Notes: a model not told the origin generated them from the sequence alone. Counted from the stretch's first letter, positions 33,383 to 42,845 are shown. The stretch: DNA of 64,000 nt from Hoeflea phototrophica DFL-43 (GCF_000154705.2 NZ_CM002917.1:1816461-1880460), one strand, 5' to 3'. Translations and numbers: made by a program.

Positions 33383-34335
33383 GCGGGCCTCAACATCCCG
33401 CACCGCCGCCCGTCGGCCGTGATGCGCCGGTTCTCCGCTGCGTCACGATTCCCGCCGCCATGGCAAAACCTGTGGTGCGGGGCGAGCGCCCGCATCTCGG
33501 CTGGGTGGAGATCTCCAAACTCCGGATTGACGATCGCTACCAGCGGCCGTTGCAGCGGCACAACTGGGAAGCGATCGGCCGGATTGCGCGGGCATTTGAC
33601 TGGAGCCTGTTCACGGTGGTCGATATTGCCCCGGTGGGTGACGGGAGGTTCTCGGTCATTGACGGTCAGCACCGTGTGCATGCAGCGGCGATGGTCGGTA
33701 TCGACAAGGTGCCGGTGCGCGTTGTCCAGGCCCCGGTGGAAGGCCAGGCCCGCGCCTTCATGGGCATCAACGGCAATGTCACCGCGATCACGCCGTTTCA
33801 TGTGTTGCGCGCCAGCCTTGCGGCCGGCGTTCCCTGGGCGGTCGAAGCCGACCGGGCAATTGCGCGGGCCGGATGTCGGCTGATGACCTCCAACCGCACC
33901 GCTACCGAGAGAAAGCCGGGCGAGATCTACGCGGTGCAATGGGTGCGCGAACGGATCGAGCGTGACGGGGCCGTTTCCCGCTCTTCTCTAACCGTCATGG
34001 AGGTGGCGCTTGGGAGCCTCAAAGCCAGCCGCGAGGGCGGCTCGGAGGTTGGAATATGGACCTATTCGGCCCTGCGCGGCTGGTACAGCGCAGTCGAGGC
34101 GCTCGACGACTGGCTCGAAGCGGCTGGCGCGGTTCGTTCGCTCGCGTCGTTTCTTGATCGGGAGGGCCTCGGCGAGGCACTGGCCAGAGCCGAGGATCGC
34201 TATCGCCAGGCAAAGCGTGACGGCAGGCCAACCGCACCCGTCTACCGGCTGCTCATGTCCGACTTTCAGGACCGGCTCGACGAGGTATTCAAGACCAAGG
34301 CGGCATTCATCAAGGCCGGGGAGGGTGGTTGTTGA
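33379..34335 (+). CDS. ParB-N-domain (ParB/sulfiredoxin-like) phage protein
   Basis: 318 residues. The N-terminal ParB-like domain (about 40-140) has Asp-Asp-Arg-Tyr-Gln-Arg-Pro-Leu and the Val-Ile-Asp-Gly-Gln-His-Arg motif. The C-terminal two thirds are helical and not recognised. Such proteins are common before MT-A70 methyltransferases in rhizobial phages and may act as nucleases or CTP-dependent clamps. No parA is near, so partitioning is unlikely. Confidence 0.78.
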   Translation: MSGPQHPAPPPVGRDAPVLRCVTIPAAMAKPVVRGERPHLGWVEISKLRIDDRYQRPLQRHNWEAIGRIARAFDWSLFTVVDIAPVGDGRFSVIDGQHRVHAAAMVGIDKVPVRVVQAPVEGQARAFMGINGNVTAITPFHVLRASLAAGVPWAVEADRAIARAGCRLMTSNRTATERKPGEIYAVQWVRERIERDGAVSRSSLTVMEVALGSLKASREGGSEVGIWTYSALRGWYSAVEALDDWLEAAGAVRSLASFLDREGLGEALARAEDRYRQAKRDGRPTAPVYRLLMSDFQDRLDEVFKTKAAFIKAGEGGC

Positions 34336-34922
34336 TCCCGTTCCCGCCCGGCCCGTTCAACGTCATCTATGCCGATCCACCTTGGCGGTTTGCGCCCTGG
34401 TCGCATCGCGGCGAGGATCGCGGCGCGACCCAGCACTATGACTGCATGGATCTCGACGCCATCGCGGCGCTGCCGGTGGCCGATATCGCCGCGCCCGACG
34501 CGGCGCTGTTCATGTGGGTGGTGCAGCCGATGCTGCCCGAAGCGCTGCAGCTGATCAATGCCTGGGGGTTTACCTACAAGACCGTCGCCTTCGGCTGGAT
34601 CAAGATCAAGGGCGCAGCCGGGCAGCAATATCTGTTCGCCGACTCCGGCTCGGTGCGCAAGGGGCTGGGCTATCACACCCGCTCCGGCATGGAACAGTGC
34701 TGGCTCGCCACTCGTGGCAAGGGCTACGACCGGCTGACCAAGGGCGAGGCGCAGGTGCATCTGGAAGGCATCCGCGAACATTCGCGCAAGCCCGACCATT
34801 TCGCCGATGCGATCACAAGGCTGACCGGGGACGTGCCCAAGCTGGAATTGTTCGCGCGCGCTTCGCGGCCCGGCTGGAGCGTCTGGGGCAACCAGACCGA
34901 CAAATTCGGGGAGGTGGCGTGA
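34329..34922 (+). CDS. MT-A70-family adenine methyltransferase
   Basis: 197 residues. The catalytic Asp-Pro-Pro-Trp lies at 16-19 (Val-Ile-Tyr-Ala-Asp-Pro-Pro-Trp-Arg-Phe), and the Pro-Asp-Ala-Ala-Leu-Phe-Met-Trp-Val strand follows. MT-A70 enzymes make N6-methyladenine, in phages usually on DNA. There is no ATG; the start is one of two TTG codons (34329 or 34332) overlapping the ParB-like stop, which is unusual and makes the exact N-terminus uncertain. Confidence 0.85.
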   Translation: MLIPFPPGPFNVIYADPPWRFAPWSHRGEDRGATQHYDCMDLDAIAALPVADIAAPDAALFMWVVQPMLPEALQLINAWGFTYKTVAFGWIKIKGAAGQQYLFADSGSVRKGLGYHTRSGMEQCWLATRGKGYDRLTKGEAQVHLEGIREHSRKPDHFADAITRLTGDVPKLELFARASRPGWSVWGNQTDKFGEVA

Positions 34923-35368
34923 TGCAAGCCCGTCTTACCATCGTAACCAACCATCCAGCCCGCGCCGTGCTGGCCGTCCTCGGCGTCGAGGCGGCGCCCG
35001 CCTGGGTGGCTGTCGTCACCACTCTTGCCGGCGTGCGGGATCTCGCTCCCGGGGCCAAGGTGATCGGGCAATGGTTCGAGCCGCGCAAGCACCGTTCGTC
35101 GCTCGAATGGGCGTTCCAGACGCGGCGGCTGCAAGGCGATCTCGTCGGCCTGTCGCTCGAGGATTGCGATCGTCTTGTCCAGTGGGCGGAACGCCATGGC
35201 GCGCGGGCGGGCATCGATTCGAGCCTCGCCGCCGCCACCGGCGGCATGGTGGTCAGTGAACGCAGGATCAACACCGCCGGAGGCGGCAAGCCCGACCGGG
35301 CGTCGGGCATCGTTGCCCGTCCCGTCCGGAGCGAAGCCGCAGGCGACAGCGCGAGGACAAACCAATGA
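34922..35368 (+). CDS. hypothetical phage protein
   Basis: 148 residues. An N-terminal alpha/beta part is followed by a Gly/Ala-rich, Arg-containing C-terminal tail that looks disordered. Its ATG overlaps the methyltransferase stop. No family recognised. Confidence 0.6.
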   Translation: MQARLTIVTNHPARAVLAVLGVEAAPAWVAVVTTLAGVRDLAPGAKVIGQWFEPRKHRSSLEWAFQTRRLQGDLVGLSLEDCDRLVQWAERHGARAGIDSSLAAATGGMVVSERRINTAGGGKPDRASGIVARPVRSEAAGDSARTNQ

Positions 35369-35577
35369 GCGTTCATTTGCATGTCGGCAGCCCGGCCAGG
35401 GGGTTCCCGTCCGAGATCAAGCAGCTGGGCATCGTGGCGCTGTGGCAGGCCGGGTTCGATCATGACGAGATCGGCGCGATCGTGTCGCTGCATCCGGCCC
35501 GCGTGGCCACGGTGCTCGACCTTGTGCGCGCGCAGACCGGTGCGCTGCGCGCGGCCCCACCGGAGAAGATGCGATGA
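35365..35577 (+). CDS. small helix-turn-helix-like phage protein
   Basis: 70 residues. The centre (Ile-Val-Ala-Leu-Trp-Gln-Ala-Gly-Phe-Asp-His-Asp-Glu-Ile-Gly-Ala-Ile-Val) looks like a helix-turn-helix of the sigma-factor region 4 or GcrA type. Coupled by 4-base overlaps on both sides. Confidence 0.5.
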   Translation: MSVHLHVGSPARGFPSEIKQLGIVALWQAGFDHDEIGAIVSLHPARVATVLDLVRAQTGALRAAPPEKMR

Positions 35578-36170
35578 ACGCCGGACTTGGAAGCTCATGG
35601 TTTGTCGGGCCGTTTCCGCACATTGCCGCGGTTGAGCCCGTGGGGTCGTTCGGCAGCCCGGAGGCGATCGCGCCGCATTTTGCGGCTCTGCCGATGGCGG
35701 AGCGGCAGAGCGCCGTGCTGATGATGCGCGAGCTGGGACTTGGCGACGGCCCGATCGCCGCGGCGGTCGATCTCCCGGTCGATGATGTCGCGCGGCTGGC
35801 CACGCGCTGCTGTCCGCCGGTCGGCATCAAGGGAGATCCCGACGACACGCGCGGCAGCCGCACCGCCTTGCTGCTCAAGCGGCCGGTGGACAGCGCCGCG
35901 GTGGATCGCACGCTCGACGATGCGCTGTTGACGATCGACGCGCTGCGGGTTGCAGCCGGTGCCGGGCCGGACGCGGGTTTCGAACTCACCAATGGCGAAC
36001 TCTGCCAGGCCATGGGCTTCGGCATCGAGACCGCGCGGCGGCGCATGCAGGCGCTGGAAACGCGAGGGCTTATCGCCCGCACCCTGCGCCCCGGCCAGCA
36101 TCAGCTGGTCGTCGTCACCCCCGTCGGCCACCGGCGGCTTTCCATCCTCAACCGGAGGGCGGCGCAATGA
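35574..36170 (+). CDS. winged-helix-like phage protein
   Basis: 198 residues. The C-terminal part (about 140-190) reads as a winged helix: Leu-Cys-Gln-Ala-Met-Gly-Phe-Gly-Ile-Glu-Thr-Ala-Arg-Arg-Arg-Met-Gln-Ala-Leu-Glu-Thr then Gly-His-Arg-Arg-Leu. The N-terminal half contains a second possible helix-turn-helix. It may regulate early or late genes, but no target is visible. Confidence 0.5.
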   Translation: MNAGLGSSWFVGPFPHIAAVEPVGSFGSPEAIAPHFAALPMAERQSAVLMMRELGLGDGPIAAAVDLPVDDVARLATRCCPPVGIKGDPDDTRGSRTALLLKRPVDSAAVDRTLDDALLTIDALRVAAGAGPDAGFELTNGELCQAMGFGIETARRRMQALETRGLIARTLRPGQHQLVVVTPVGHRRLSILNRRAAQ

Positions 36171-36493
36171 TGGCCCATGTCGCCCGCGAGCCGCGCCCGC
36201 TCTACATCATCGCGCCGGATCTCTGGCAGTGCCGCCAGGCGGCGATCGCGCACGGGCTTGACCCGGAAACCATGGAAAACGTCCGCTCGATCACCGACGC
36301 CTACCAGCTGCGCGGCACGCGGCCGGGCACGCCCTTCATCACCCATGGCCGGGACACCTGGGTGAAGGCCATGGCGAACGTGCACGCGCTCGATACGGCC
36401 ATCGACCTGCTGGTGCGCACCGGGCGTTTGCGGGTGGCATCGAGCGATGACCTGGCCGCGGTGCAGGGCGAAAGCGTGGGGGCGGGGCAGTGA
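36167..36493 (+). CDS. hypothetical phage protein
   Basis: 108 residues, alpha/beta, with Tyr-Ile-Ile-Ala-Pro-Asp near the start. No family recognised. It overlaps both neighbours by 4 bases and lies directly before the C5 methyltransferase. Confidence 0.55.
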   Translation: MMAHVAREPRPLYIIAPDLWQCRQAAIAHGLDPETMENVRSITDAYQLRGTRPGTPFITHGRDTWVKAMANVHALDTAIDLLVRTGRLRVASSDDLAAVQGESVGAGQ

Positions 36494-38757
36494 CCCGCCC
36501 GCTGATCATCGACTGTTTCGCCGGCGGTGGCGGGGCTTCCACCGGCATCGAGATGGCGCTGGGGCGCTCGCCGGATTATGCCATCAACCACGATCCGGTG
36601 GCCGTCGCCATGCATGCGGTCAACCACCCGGATTCGGTGCATCTGTGCCAGAACGTCTACCAGGTCGACCCCCTCGACCATTTCAATCGCGCCCATATCG
36701 GGTTTGCGTGGTTTTCGCCCGACTGCAAGCACTTTTCCAAGGCCAAGGGCGGCGCGCCGGTACAGCGGAACATCCGCGACCTGGCATGGATCATCCCCGG
36801 CTGGATCGAGCGGATCCAGAAATCGGGCGGCAGGGTCGACGTGGTGGCGATCGAGAATGTCGAGGAATTCCAGACATGGGGCCCGCTGCTGACCACCGAC
36901 AAGGGGCTGGTGCCCGATCCGGAACGCAAGGGCGAGACATTCAAGGCTTGGTGCAAAAAGCTCAAACAGCTCGGCGGCAGGATCGAATGGCGCGAACTGC
37001 GCGCCTGCGACTATGGAGCGCCGACGATCCGCAAGCGGGTGTTCATCATCATCCGGTTTGACGGCAAGAAAATCGTCTGGCCGGAGCCGAGCCACGGCAA
37101 GCCGGACAGCGACGAGGTGAAATCCGGCAGGTTGCAGCCCTGGCTGACCGCCGGGCATGACGTGATCGACTGGGACATTGCCTGTCCGTCGATCTTCGAC
37201 ACGCGGGCGATGATCCTCGAACGCTATGGCCTGCGCGCCGTGCGGCCCCTCGCCGACAACACGATGGCGCGGGTGGCGCGGGGCATCAAGCGCTACGTGC
37301 TCGACGCTCATCTCCCGTTTCTGGTCAACCTGACCCACGGGGCGCGCCTGGAAGGCGTCGACGATCCGCTGCGCACCGTGACCTGCGCCAACCGGGGCGA
37401 GAAGGCCGTGGTGTCTCCGACCATGGTGTCGATTGCCCACGGCGACAGCGGCGGGCGGCGGGAATATCCGGTTGATGAGCCGTATCACACCGTGACGGTG
37501 GGTGGCGTGCAGCATGCAGTGGTCGCGCCATCGCTGACCCGGTTCAATTCAGGCGCCACCGGCGCGGGGATGGATGAACCTGTGCCGACAGTGACGGCCA
37601 ACAGCTTTCAAAAGCGCCCCGGCGGCGCGGCTCCGCTCGGCGTCGTAGCGCCGGTGCTGGCCGGATGCGGCGGACGGGCAGGGCAGAGCCGCCCGCGCGG
37701 CGGCGACGAACCCATGGCGACGGTGACCGCCAAGGCCGATACATGCGTCGCGGCGCCGCACCTGATGACCATGCGCAACGCCGGCAAGCCATTCCAGGGC
37801 GCGGACGAACCCACACACACTGTGACCGCCGGCGGAGCCGGGCTGACCTGTGTTGCGGCTTCGCTGGCACAGACCGGCTATGGCGAGCGGGAAGGGCAGA
37901 ACCCTCGCTCGCTCGATCCTGCCGCGCCGCTCGGCACCGTGGTGGCCGGTGGCGTGAAACATGCGCCGGTGGCGGCCTACATGGCGCAGCACAACAATGA
38001 CAGCCGCCGCATCGGCGGGGTCAATCCGGGCCGGGCCGCCGATGATCCGGTGTCGACCGTCACGGCTTCGGGCGCGCAACAGGGCGTTGTCGCGGCCAGC
38101 ATGCTTTCGATGAAGGGTAGCGAGCGCCGGGCCAGCGGGGCGGACGAACCGGCACGGGTGGCCTGCACCGGAGGCGGGCAGGCGGCGGTGGTGGCGGCTC
38201 ATGTGACGCGCCAGTTTGGCGCATCCGTCGGCCATGACGCCAGCGAGCCGACCGGCACAATAACGACCGATGTCAACAAGACCGGCGTCGTGGCCGGTGC
38301 GCTGGTCAAGTATTACGGCACCGGCGACGGGCAGGAGGCGACAGAGCCGTTGCACACCGTGACCACCAAGGACCGGTTCTGCCTGACCCGGGCGGCGCTG
38401 GCGGCTCCGCCCTTCGGGCCGGAGCACCATGAGCGGGCCCGCGAGGTGGCGGCGTTCCTGCGCGCCCATGGCTTCTGGGATGAGCGCGAATTCGTCACCA
38501 TCGACGTGGCCACCGACGCCGGCATGGTGACGCTGGTGATGGTCGACATCGGCCTGCGCATGCTGATCCCGCGCGAGCTGTTCAACGCGCAAGGGTTCCC
38601 GCACGGCTACCGGATCGACCGCGATCTTGAGGGCCGCGTGTTCTCGCAATCCGACCAGGTGGGCCGCGCCGGCAACAGCGTCTGCCCTCCCTTAGCGGAG
38701 GCGATCACGCGGGCCAACGTCCCGCATCTGGCGGCATTTGCCGAGGCCGCCGAATGA
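36490..38757 (+). CDS. C5-cytosine DNA methyltransferase with internal repeat array
   Basis: 755 residues. The N-terminal catalytic part has motif I Asp-Cys-Phe-Ala-Gly-Gly-Gly-Gly-Ala-Ser, motif IV Ser-Pro-Asp-Cys-Lys (nucleophile Cys79, with Asp in place of the usual second Pro), Glu-Asn-Val (122-124) and an Arg-Lys-Arg motif VIII near 180. The C-terminus has Gly-Asn-Ser-Val-Cys-Pro-Pro-Leu (motif X). Between them (about 280-625) lie ten copies of a unit with Asp-Glu-Pro-x-x-Thr-Val-Thr, where the target-recognition domain would be. It starts at GTG 36490. Probable role: protecting phage DNA from restriction. Confidence 0.88.
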   Translation: MTRPLIIDCFAGGGGASTGIEMALGRSPDYAINHDPVAVAMHAVNHPDSVHLCQNVYQVDPLDHFNRAHIGFAWFSPDCKHFSKAKGGAPVQRNIRDLAWIIPGWIERIQKSGGRVDVVAIENVEEFQTWGPLLTTDKGLVPDPERKGETFKAWCKKLKQLGGRIEWRELRACDYGAPTIRKRVFIIIRFDGKKIVWPEPSHGKPDSDEVKSGRLQPWLTAGHDVIDWDIACPSIFDTRAMILERYGLRAVRPLADNTMARVARGIKRYVLDAHLPFLVNLTHGARLEGVDDPLRTVTCANRGEKAVVSPTMVSIAHGDSGGRREYPVDEPYHTVTVGGVQHAVVAPSLTRFNSGATGAGMDEPVPTVTANSFQKRPGGAAPLGVVAPVLAGCGGRAGQSRPRGGDEPMATVTAKADTCVAAPHLMTMRNAGKPFQGADEPTHTVTAGGAGLTCVAASLAQTGYGEREGQNPRSLDPAAPLGTVVAGGVKHAPVAAYMAQHNNDSRRIGGVNPGRAADDPVSTVTASGAQQGVVAASMLSMKGSERRASGADEPARVACTGGGQAAVVAAHVTRQFGASVGHDASEPTGTITTDVNKTGVVAGALVKYYGTGDGQEATEPLHTVTTKDRFCLTRAALAAPPFGPEHHERAREVAAFLRAHGFWDEREFVTIDVATDAGMVTLVMVDIGLRMLIPRELFNAQGFPHGYRIDRDLEGRVFSQSDQVGRAGNSVCPPLAEAITRANVPHLAAFAEAAE

Positions 38758-40109
38758 GCGAGATCCTCGACCTCTTCGTCGCCCGCGCCCGCGAGGTCAC
38801 GCTTGCCGAAGGCGCGCCGCGGCTGGGGCTGGCGCTTTCGGGCCGGAAGGCCGAGCAGGCGATGCCGTGCCCGCGCTGCGGCGGCAAGGACCGGTTTGCG
38901 CTCAACACCGCCAAGAACAAGTGGAACTGCAGGGGCGGCTCGGTCGGCGGCAATGACGCGATCGGCATGGCGGCACATCTCAAGGGTCTCGATCTCAATC
39001 GCCGCGAGGAATTCCTCGAGGCCTGCGGCCTGGTGCTGGGCGAGGCTGTGCCCGACGGGGCGGAGCGGATCAGCGATGAGCGGCGCGCCGAACTCCGCGC
39101 CGAGGCCGAGGCGCTTCAGGCGCGGGCGGAGGCGGAGGCTGAGGAGCGCGACAAGGCGTCGGGCGAATTCCGCGAGAAGGAACTGGCCAGGTGCCGCGGC
39201 ATTTACGATGCGGCTTATCCCGGAATCGGCGGCACCGATGCGGCGCGTTATCTGGCGGTGCGGTCGGGCCTGCCGCTCGATTGCATGGTCCTGCTGCATG
39301 CGGCGCGGTTCGTCGAAAAGCTCACCTATTGGCACGGCAGGGACGAGCGCGGCTTTGCCCGCGACATCTGGTGCGGACCTGCCATGGTGCTGCCCTTCGT
39401 CGATGGCGCGGGAGAGATCATCGGCATCCACCAGACATGGATCGACGCGAGCAACGCGCCGAAACACCGCCCCTTGCTCTACGGCCTGACCCGGGCCGGC
39501 GCGGAGGCCGGGCGCGAAGACCGCGCCGGGCCGCCCACGCAGCATTGGCCGGCGCCGGCCGATCTCGATGCCGGCTTCTATGAGGCCCTGCCGACCAAGA
39601 AGATGCGCGGCACCAAGAAGGGCGGGCTGCTGCCGATCGCCGGCGACATGAGCGCCACGCGCTGGGTGGTGGGCGAGGGCATCGAGAATGTCTGCGCCTG
39701 GCTCGGCAAGGAGTTCCGCCAGGACGAGGAACTGGCGCGATCGACCTTCTACGCCGCCGCCGGCGACATCGGCAATCTGGCCGGTGCTGCGGCCCGCACC
39801 GGGCGCTGGAAGCACCCGAGCGAGACGAAGATCGACGCCAAGGGCGTGGCCCGGCCGGTGATGCTGCCAAGCCCGGACCCCGACCCGGAGAAGCTTGATG
39901 AGGGCTTTCCGGTTGGTCCGCACATTGCCGAGATCCTGCTGCTCGGCGACGGCGATTCCGAGCCTTACTGGACGGCCACGATGATGGCGCGCGCCCAGGC
40001 CCGCGCCCGGCTGCTGGCGCCCGAGGCCCGGGTGCCGGTGCTGTGGCCGCCGGCGGGCAAGGACTGGGCGGAGACGATACTCGATGGGCTGAGGGGTGAA
40101 GTGGCGTGA
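38754..40109 (+). CDS. zinc-finger DNA primase, toprim-like
   Basis: 451 residues. The N-terminal zinc finger reads Cys39-Pro-Arg-Cys42 with Gly-Gly-Lys-Asp-Arg-Phe, and Cys59 after a short loop. A coiled, Glu/Ala-rich helix follows (about 105-140). The C-terminal half (about 150-440) has a toprim-like arrangement, with Val-Val-Gly-Glu-Gly-Ile-Glu-Asn. It is probably the primase partner of the helicase at 40990; the dam-like gene lies between them. Asp or Glu catalytic residues of the toprim core are not certain from sequence alone. Confidence 0.78.
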   Translation: MSEILDLFVARAREVTLAEGAPRLGLALSGRKAEQAMPCPRCGGKDRFALNTAKNKWNCRGGSVGGNDAIGMAAHLKGLDLNRREEFLEACGLVLGEAVPDGAERISDERRAELRAEAEALQARAEAEAEERDKASGEFREKELARCRGIYDAAYPGIGGTDAARYLAVRSGLPLDCMVLLHAARFVEKLTYWHGRDERGFARDIWCGPAMVLPFVDGAGEIIGIHQTWIDASNAPKHRPLLYGLTRAGAEAGREDRAGPPTQHWPAPADLDAGFYEALPTKKMRGTKKGGLLPIAGDMSATRWVVGEGIENVCAWLGKEFRQDEELARSTFYAAAGDIGNLAGAAARTGRWKHPSETKIDAKGVARPVMLPSPDPDPEKLDEGFPVGPHIAEILLLGDGDSEPYWTATMMARAQARARLLAPEARVPVLWPPAGKDWAETILDGLRGEVA

Positions 40110-40993
40110 AAGAAATAACCAGGCCTCTGTTGCGCTGGCATGGCGGCAAATGGCTGCTGGCGCCATGGATCATCGGCCATTTTCCCGACCATCGGGTCTA
40201 TGTCGAACCGTATGGCGGGGCGGGCTCGGTGCTGCTGCGCAAGCAGCGGGCCTATGCCGAGATTTACAACGATCTTGATGACGAGGTGGTCAACCTGTTT
40301 TGCGTGCTGCGGGACGACAAGGCGGCGGCGCAATTGCGGCTCAAGCTGGAGCTGACGCCGTTTTCCCGCACTGACTTCGAACAGGCATGGGATGTCTGCA
40401 CCGATCCGGTGGAGCGCGCGCGGCGGCTGATTGCGCGGTCCTTCATGGGTTTCGGTTCCAACGCCCATTCCGATATGGGCCGTGGCCACAAGACCACCGG
40501 CTTCCGGGCGTCATCCATGCGCAGCGGCACCACGCCGGCGCGCGACTGGGAGAACTATCCGGACGGCCTGCCGGCGATTGTCGAGCGGTGGCGCGGCGTC
40601 ATCATCGAGCGCCGTCCGGCCCTGCAGATCATGGCAAGCCACGACAGCCCGGAGACGCTGCACTATGTCGACCCGCCCTATCTCCCCGAGACACGAAACC
40701 GGCGAAACCCGCATGATCCGAAGCATCGATACCGCCACGAAATGAATGTCGACGATCATGTCGAACTGCTCGAGGCGTTGCGCGGCCTGGCGGGGATGGT
40801 GGTCCTGTCGGGTTATCCGGCGAAGCTTTACGACAATTCAATGCCGGACTGGCGGCGGGTTGAGCGCCTGGCGCTGGCAGATGGCGCGCGCGAGCGGACC
40901 GAAGTGCTGTGGATCAACCCGGCCTGTGCCGCGCGCCTTGATGCGCGCGCCGGCGGTGCGGGCTCTCCGCTGTTTGCCGAGGTCGCACAATGA
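40106..40993 (+). CDS. Dam-like (D12 class) adenine-N6 DNA methyltransferase
   Basis: 295 residues. An N-terminal Trp-His-Gly-Gly-Lys and motif I Glu-Pro-Tyr-Gly-Gly-Ala-Gly-Ser (34-41) are seen, with the catalytic Asp-Pro-Pro-Tyr at 189-192. This is the third DNA methyltransferase of the early region. It starts at GTG 40106, overlapping the primase gene. Target sequence cannot be predicted. Confidence 0.88.
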   Translation: MKEITRPLLRWHGGKWLLAPWIIGHFPDHRVYVEPYGGAGSVLLRKQRAYAEIYNDLDDEVVNLFCVLRDDKAAAQLRLKLELTPFSRTDFEQAWDVCTDPVERARRLIARSFMGFGSNAHSDMGRGHKTTGFRASSMRSGTTPARDWENYPDGLPAIVERWRGVIIERRPALQIMASHDSPETLHYVDPPYLPETRNRRNPHDPKHRYRHEMNVDDHVELLEALRGLAGMVVLSGYPAKLYDNSMPDWRRVERLALADGARERTEVLWINPACAARLDARAGGAGSPLFAEVAQ

Positions 40994-42813
40994 ACCAGCA
41001 CATACCGCCCGCCGTCCAGGCCATGCTTGACGCCATGGGGCATCAGCCGCCTGATGATGCGCCCGGTGATGTGCATGCATCCAAATCCCCGGACCCCTCT
41101 TTGGGCTTGGCTCGCGGTGGTGAAACTGGTGCCATGCGCAAAAAACCGGACAACGGCAGGAAAAAGGGCGCTTTTTCGCGTGATCCTGATCAACCGTCGC
41201 TGGCCGACATCGTCGAGGCCTGTTCGCTCCTCGATCATTCCGACACCGACAACGCCAAGCGGCTGCTTTCCCATTTCGGCTCCGACCTGCTGGTGGTCAC
41301 GCAATCCAAGGCCAAGAGCCCGTTCTATGCGGTGTGGACCGGGGCGAGCTGGGACACCGACAATGGCGGCCCACGGGCGCTGGCGCTGGCGCAGCAGCTC
41401 GGCGACCTGATCATGATGGAGGTCGAGCATCTCGGCCCGACGCCGGATGAGCAGTCCGCGCTCGACGCCGGCGGCCAGTTTCTGGACAAGCCTGACGAGG
41501 ATCTCGGCAAGGCCGAGACAAAGGCCAAGCGCATGGCCGAGGAGGCTGCGAAGACGTGGGGGAAACGCCGCGCCGCTCGGGCCTCCTTTGCCGTCGGTTC
41601 GAAGAACCTGGCGAAGATGAACGCCATGCTCTCCTGCGCAGCGCCGCACATCATGCGAGATCCGGACGATTTCAACGCCGATCGTTATTCCTTCGCCACG
41701 CTCAACCACACGATCAAGTTCGGGCGGCGGACGGTGGTGGTGCCGGCGCAGTCCGACGCCCAGGAGGATGGCGAAGAGATCCGCGCCGTGGTCGATGTGC
41801 GCAAGGGGCACAGCCGCGAGGATCTGATTACGCAACTGGTGCCGGTTGAATTCGATCCCGATGCGGCGTGCCCGAAATGGGAGGCGTTTCTCACCCAGAT
41901 GCTGCCCGACCCGCTGGTGCGCAAGCTGGTGCAGATCGCCTTCGCACTCGGCCTGGTCGGCGTCACCGTGCAGAAGCTGTTTTTCCACTACGGCTCGGGC
42001 GCCAACGGCAAGTCGGTCGCCATGGAGGTGATCTGCCGGCTCCTGGGCTCGGCCTCGGTGACGCTGCCCGCCACCTCCTTCATCGGCGAAAGCAACACCG
42101 GCGGCTCGGCCTCGCCCGATATCGCCCGGCTCTACGGGCGGCGATTCCTACGCGTCAAGGAACTGCCGGTGGGCGAGGACCTGAAGGAGAACCTCGTCAA
42201 GGAGGTGACCGGCGGCGAGGCGATCACAGCGCGCGACCTGCACCAGGGCTATTTCGATTTCGACCCGCTGTTTACCCCGCATATGAGCGGCAACGGCTAT
42301 CCGCGCATCACCGGCATGGACAACGGCATCTGGCGGCGCATGTGCGTGGTGCACTGGCCGGTGCAGCTGTCCGCCGACCAGCAGCGCGATTTCGAGGATG
42401 TAATGGGCGAGTTCGAGACCGAGTTTCCCGGCATCCTCAACTGGCTGATCGATGGCATGCGGATGTTCCTCGAGGAGGGGCTGGTGATACCTGACGCGGT
42501 GGCCCGCGCCACCCAGGACTATCGCGACGAGATGGACCCGACCGCCGCCTTCTGCGCCGCCTGCGTGCGCATCGCGCCCGGGGAGCGGCTCACCGCCAAG
42601 GATTTCTACCACGCCTATGTCAACTACACCGTCGACCAGGGCGGCAAGCCGATCTCGCTGACGCGGTTTGGGCTGATCATGAAGCGCAAGTTCGAGCGCG
42701 AGGAAGGCCGGACCAACCATTATCTGGGTGTGGCGCTGGAGAACGTGCCGCGTGGCGAGGGCGACGGCGGCGGCGCTCCGCCCTCACATTGGGACGAGAT
42801 CCCGCCGATATGA
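40990..42813 (+). CDS. P4/D5-type phage replicative helicase (primase-helicase C-terminal part)
   Basis: 607 residues. A poorly conserved N-terminus (1-100), a D5-N-like domain (about 110-300) and an SF3-type ATPase with Walker A Gly-Ser-Gly-Ala-Asn-Gly-Lys-Ser (335-342), followed by Thr-Leu-Pro-Ala-Thr-Ser-Phe and Met-Cys-Val-Val-His-Trp-Pro (sensor region). This is the family of P4 alpha and poxvirus D5. P4 alpha binds iterons at its own origin; here an iteron cluster begins 11 bases after the stop codon, which strongly suggests a matching role. Confidence 0.9.
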   Translation: MNQHIPPAVQAMLDAMGHQPPDDAPGDVHASKSPDPSLGLARGGETGAMRKKPDNGRKKGAFSRDPDQPSLADIVEACSLLDHSDTDNAKRLLSHFGSDLLVVTQSKAKSPFYAVWTGASWDTDNGGPRALALAQQLGDLIMMEVEHLGPTPDEQSALDAGGQFLDKPDEDLGKAETKAKRMAEEAAKTWGKRRAARASFAVGSKNLAKMNAMLSCAAPHIMRDPDDFNADRYSFATLNHTIKFGRRTVVVPAQSDAQEDGEEIRAVVDVRKGHSREDLITQLVPVEFDPDAACPKWEAFLTQMLPDPLVRKLVQIAFALGLVGVTVQKLFFHYGSGANGKSVAMEVICRLLGSASVTLPATSFIGESNTGGSASPDIARLYGRRFLRVKELPVGEDLKENLVKEVTGGEAITARDLHQGYFDFDPLFTPHMSGNGYPRITGMDNGIWRRMCVVHWPVQLSADQQRDFEDVMGEFETEFPGILNWLIDGMRMFLEEGLVIPDAVARATQDYRDEMDPTAAFCAACVRIAPGERLTAKDFYHAYVNYTVDQGGKPISLTRFGLIMKRKFEREEGRTNHYLGVALENVPRGEGDGGGAPPSHWDEIPPI

Positions 42814-42845
42814 GGTTGAAACCTGCACCAGTTGCACCAGTCGCG

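Noticed and set aside
33379..34335. ParB-like gene as part of a plasmid partition system
   Set aside because: No ParA gene or parS-like repeats nearby; the context is a phage early operon.
37320..38400. Periodic repeats in the methyltransferase gene read as a CRISPR array
   Set aside because: The repeats are diverged, in frame, of irregular length and encode a regular protein motif.
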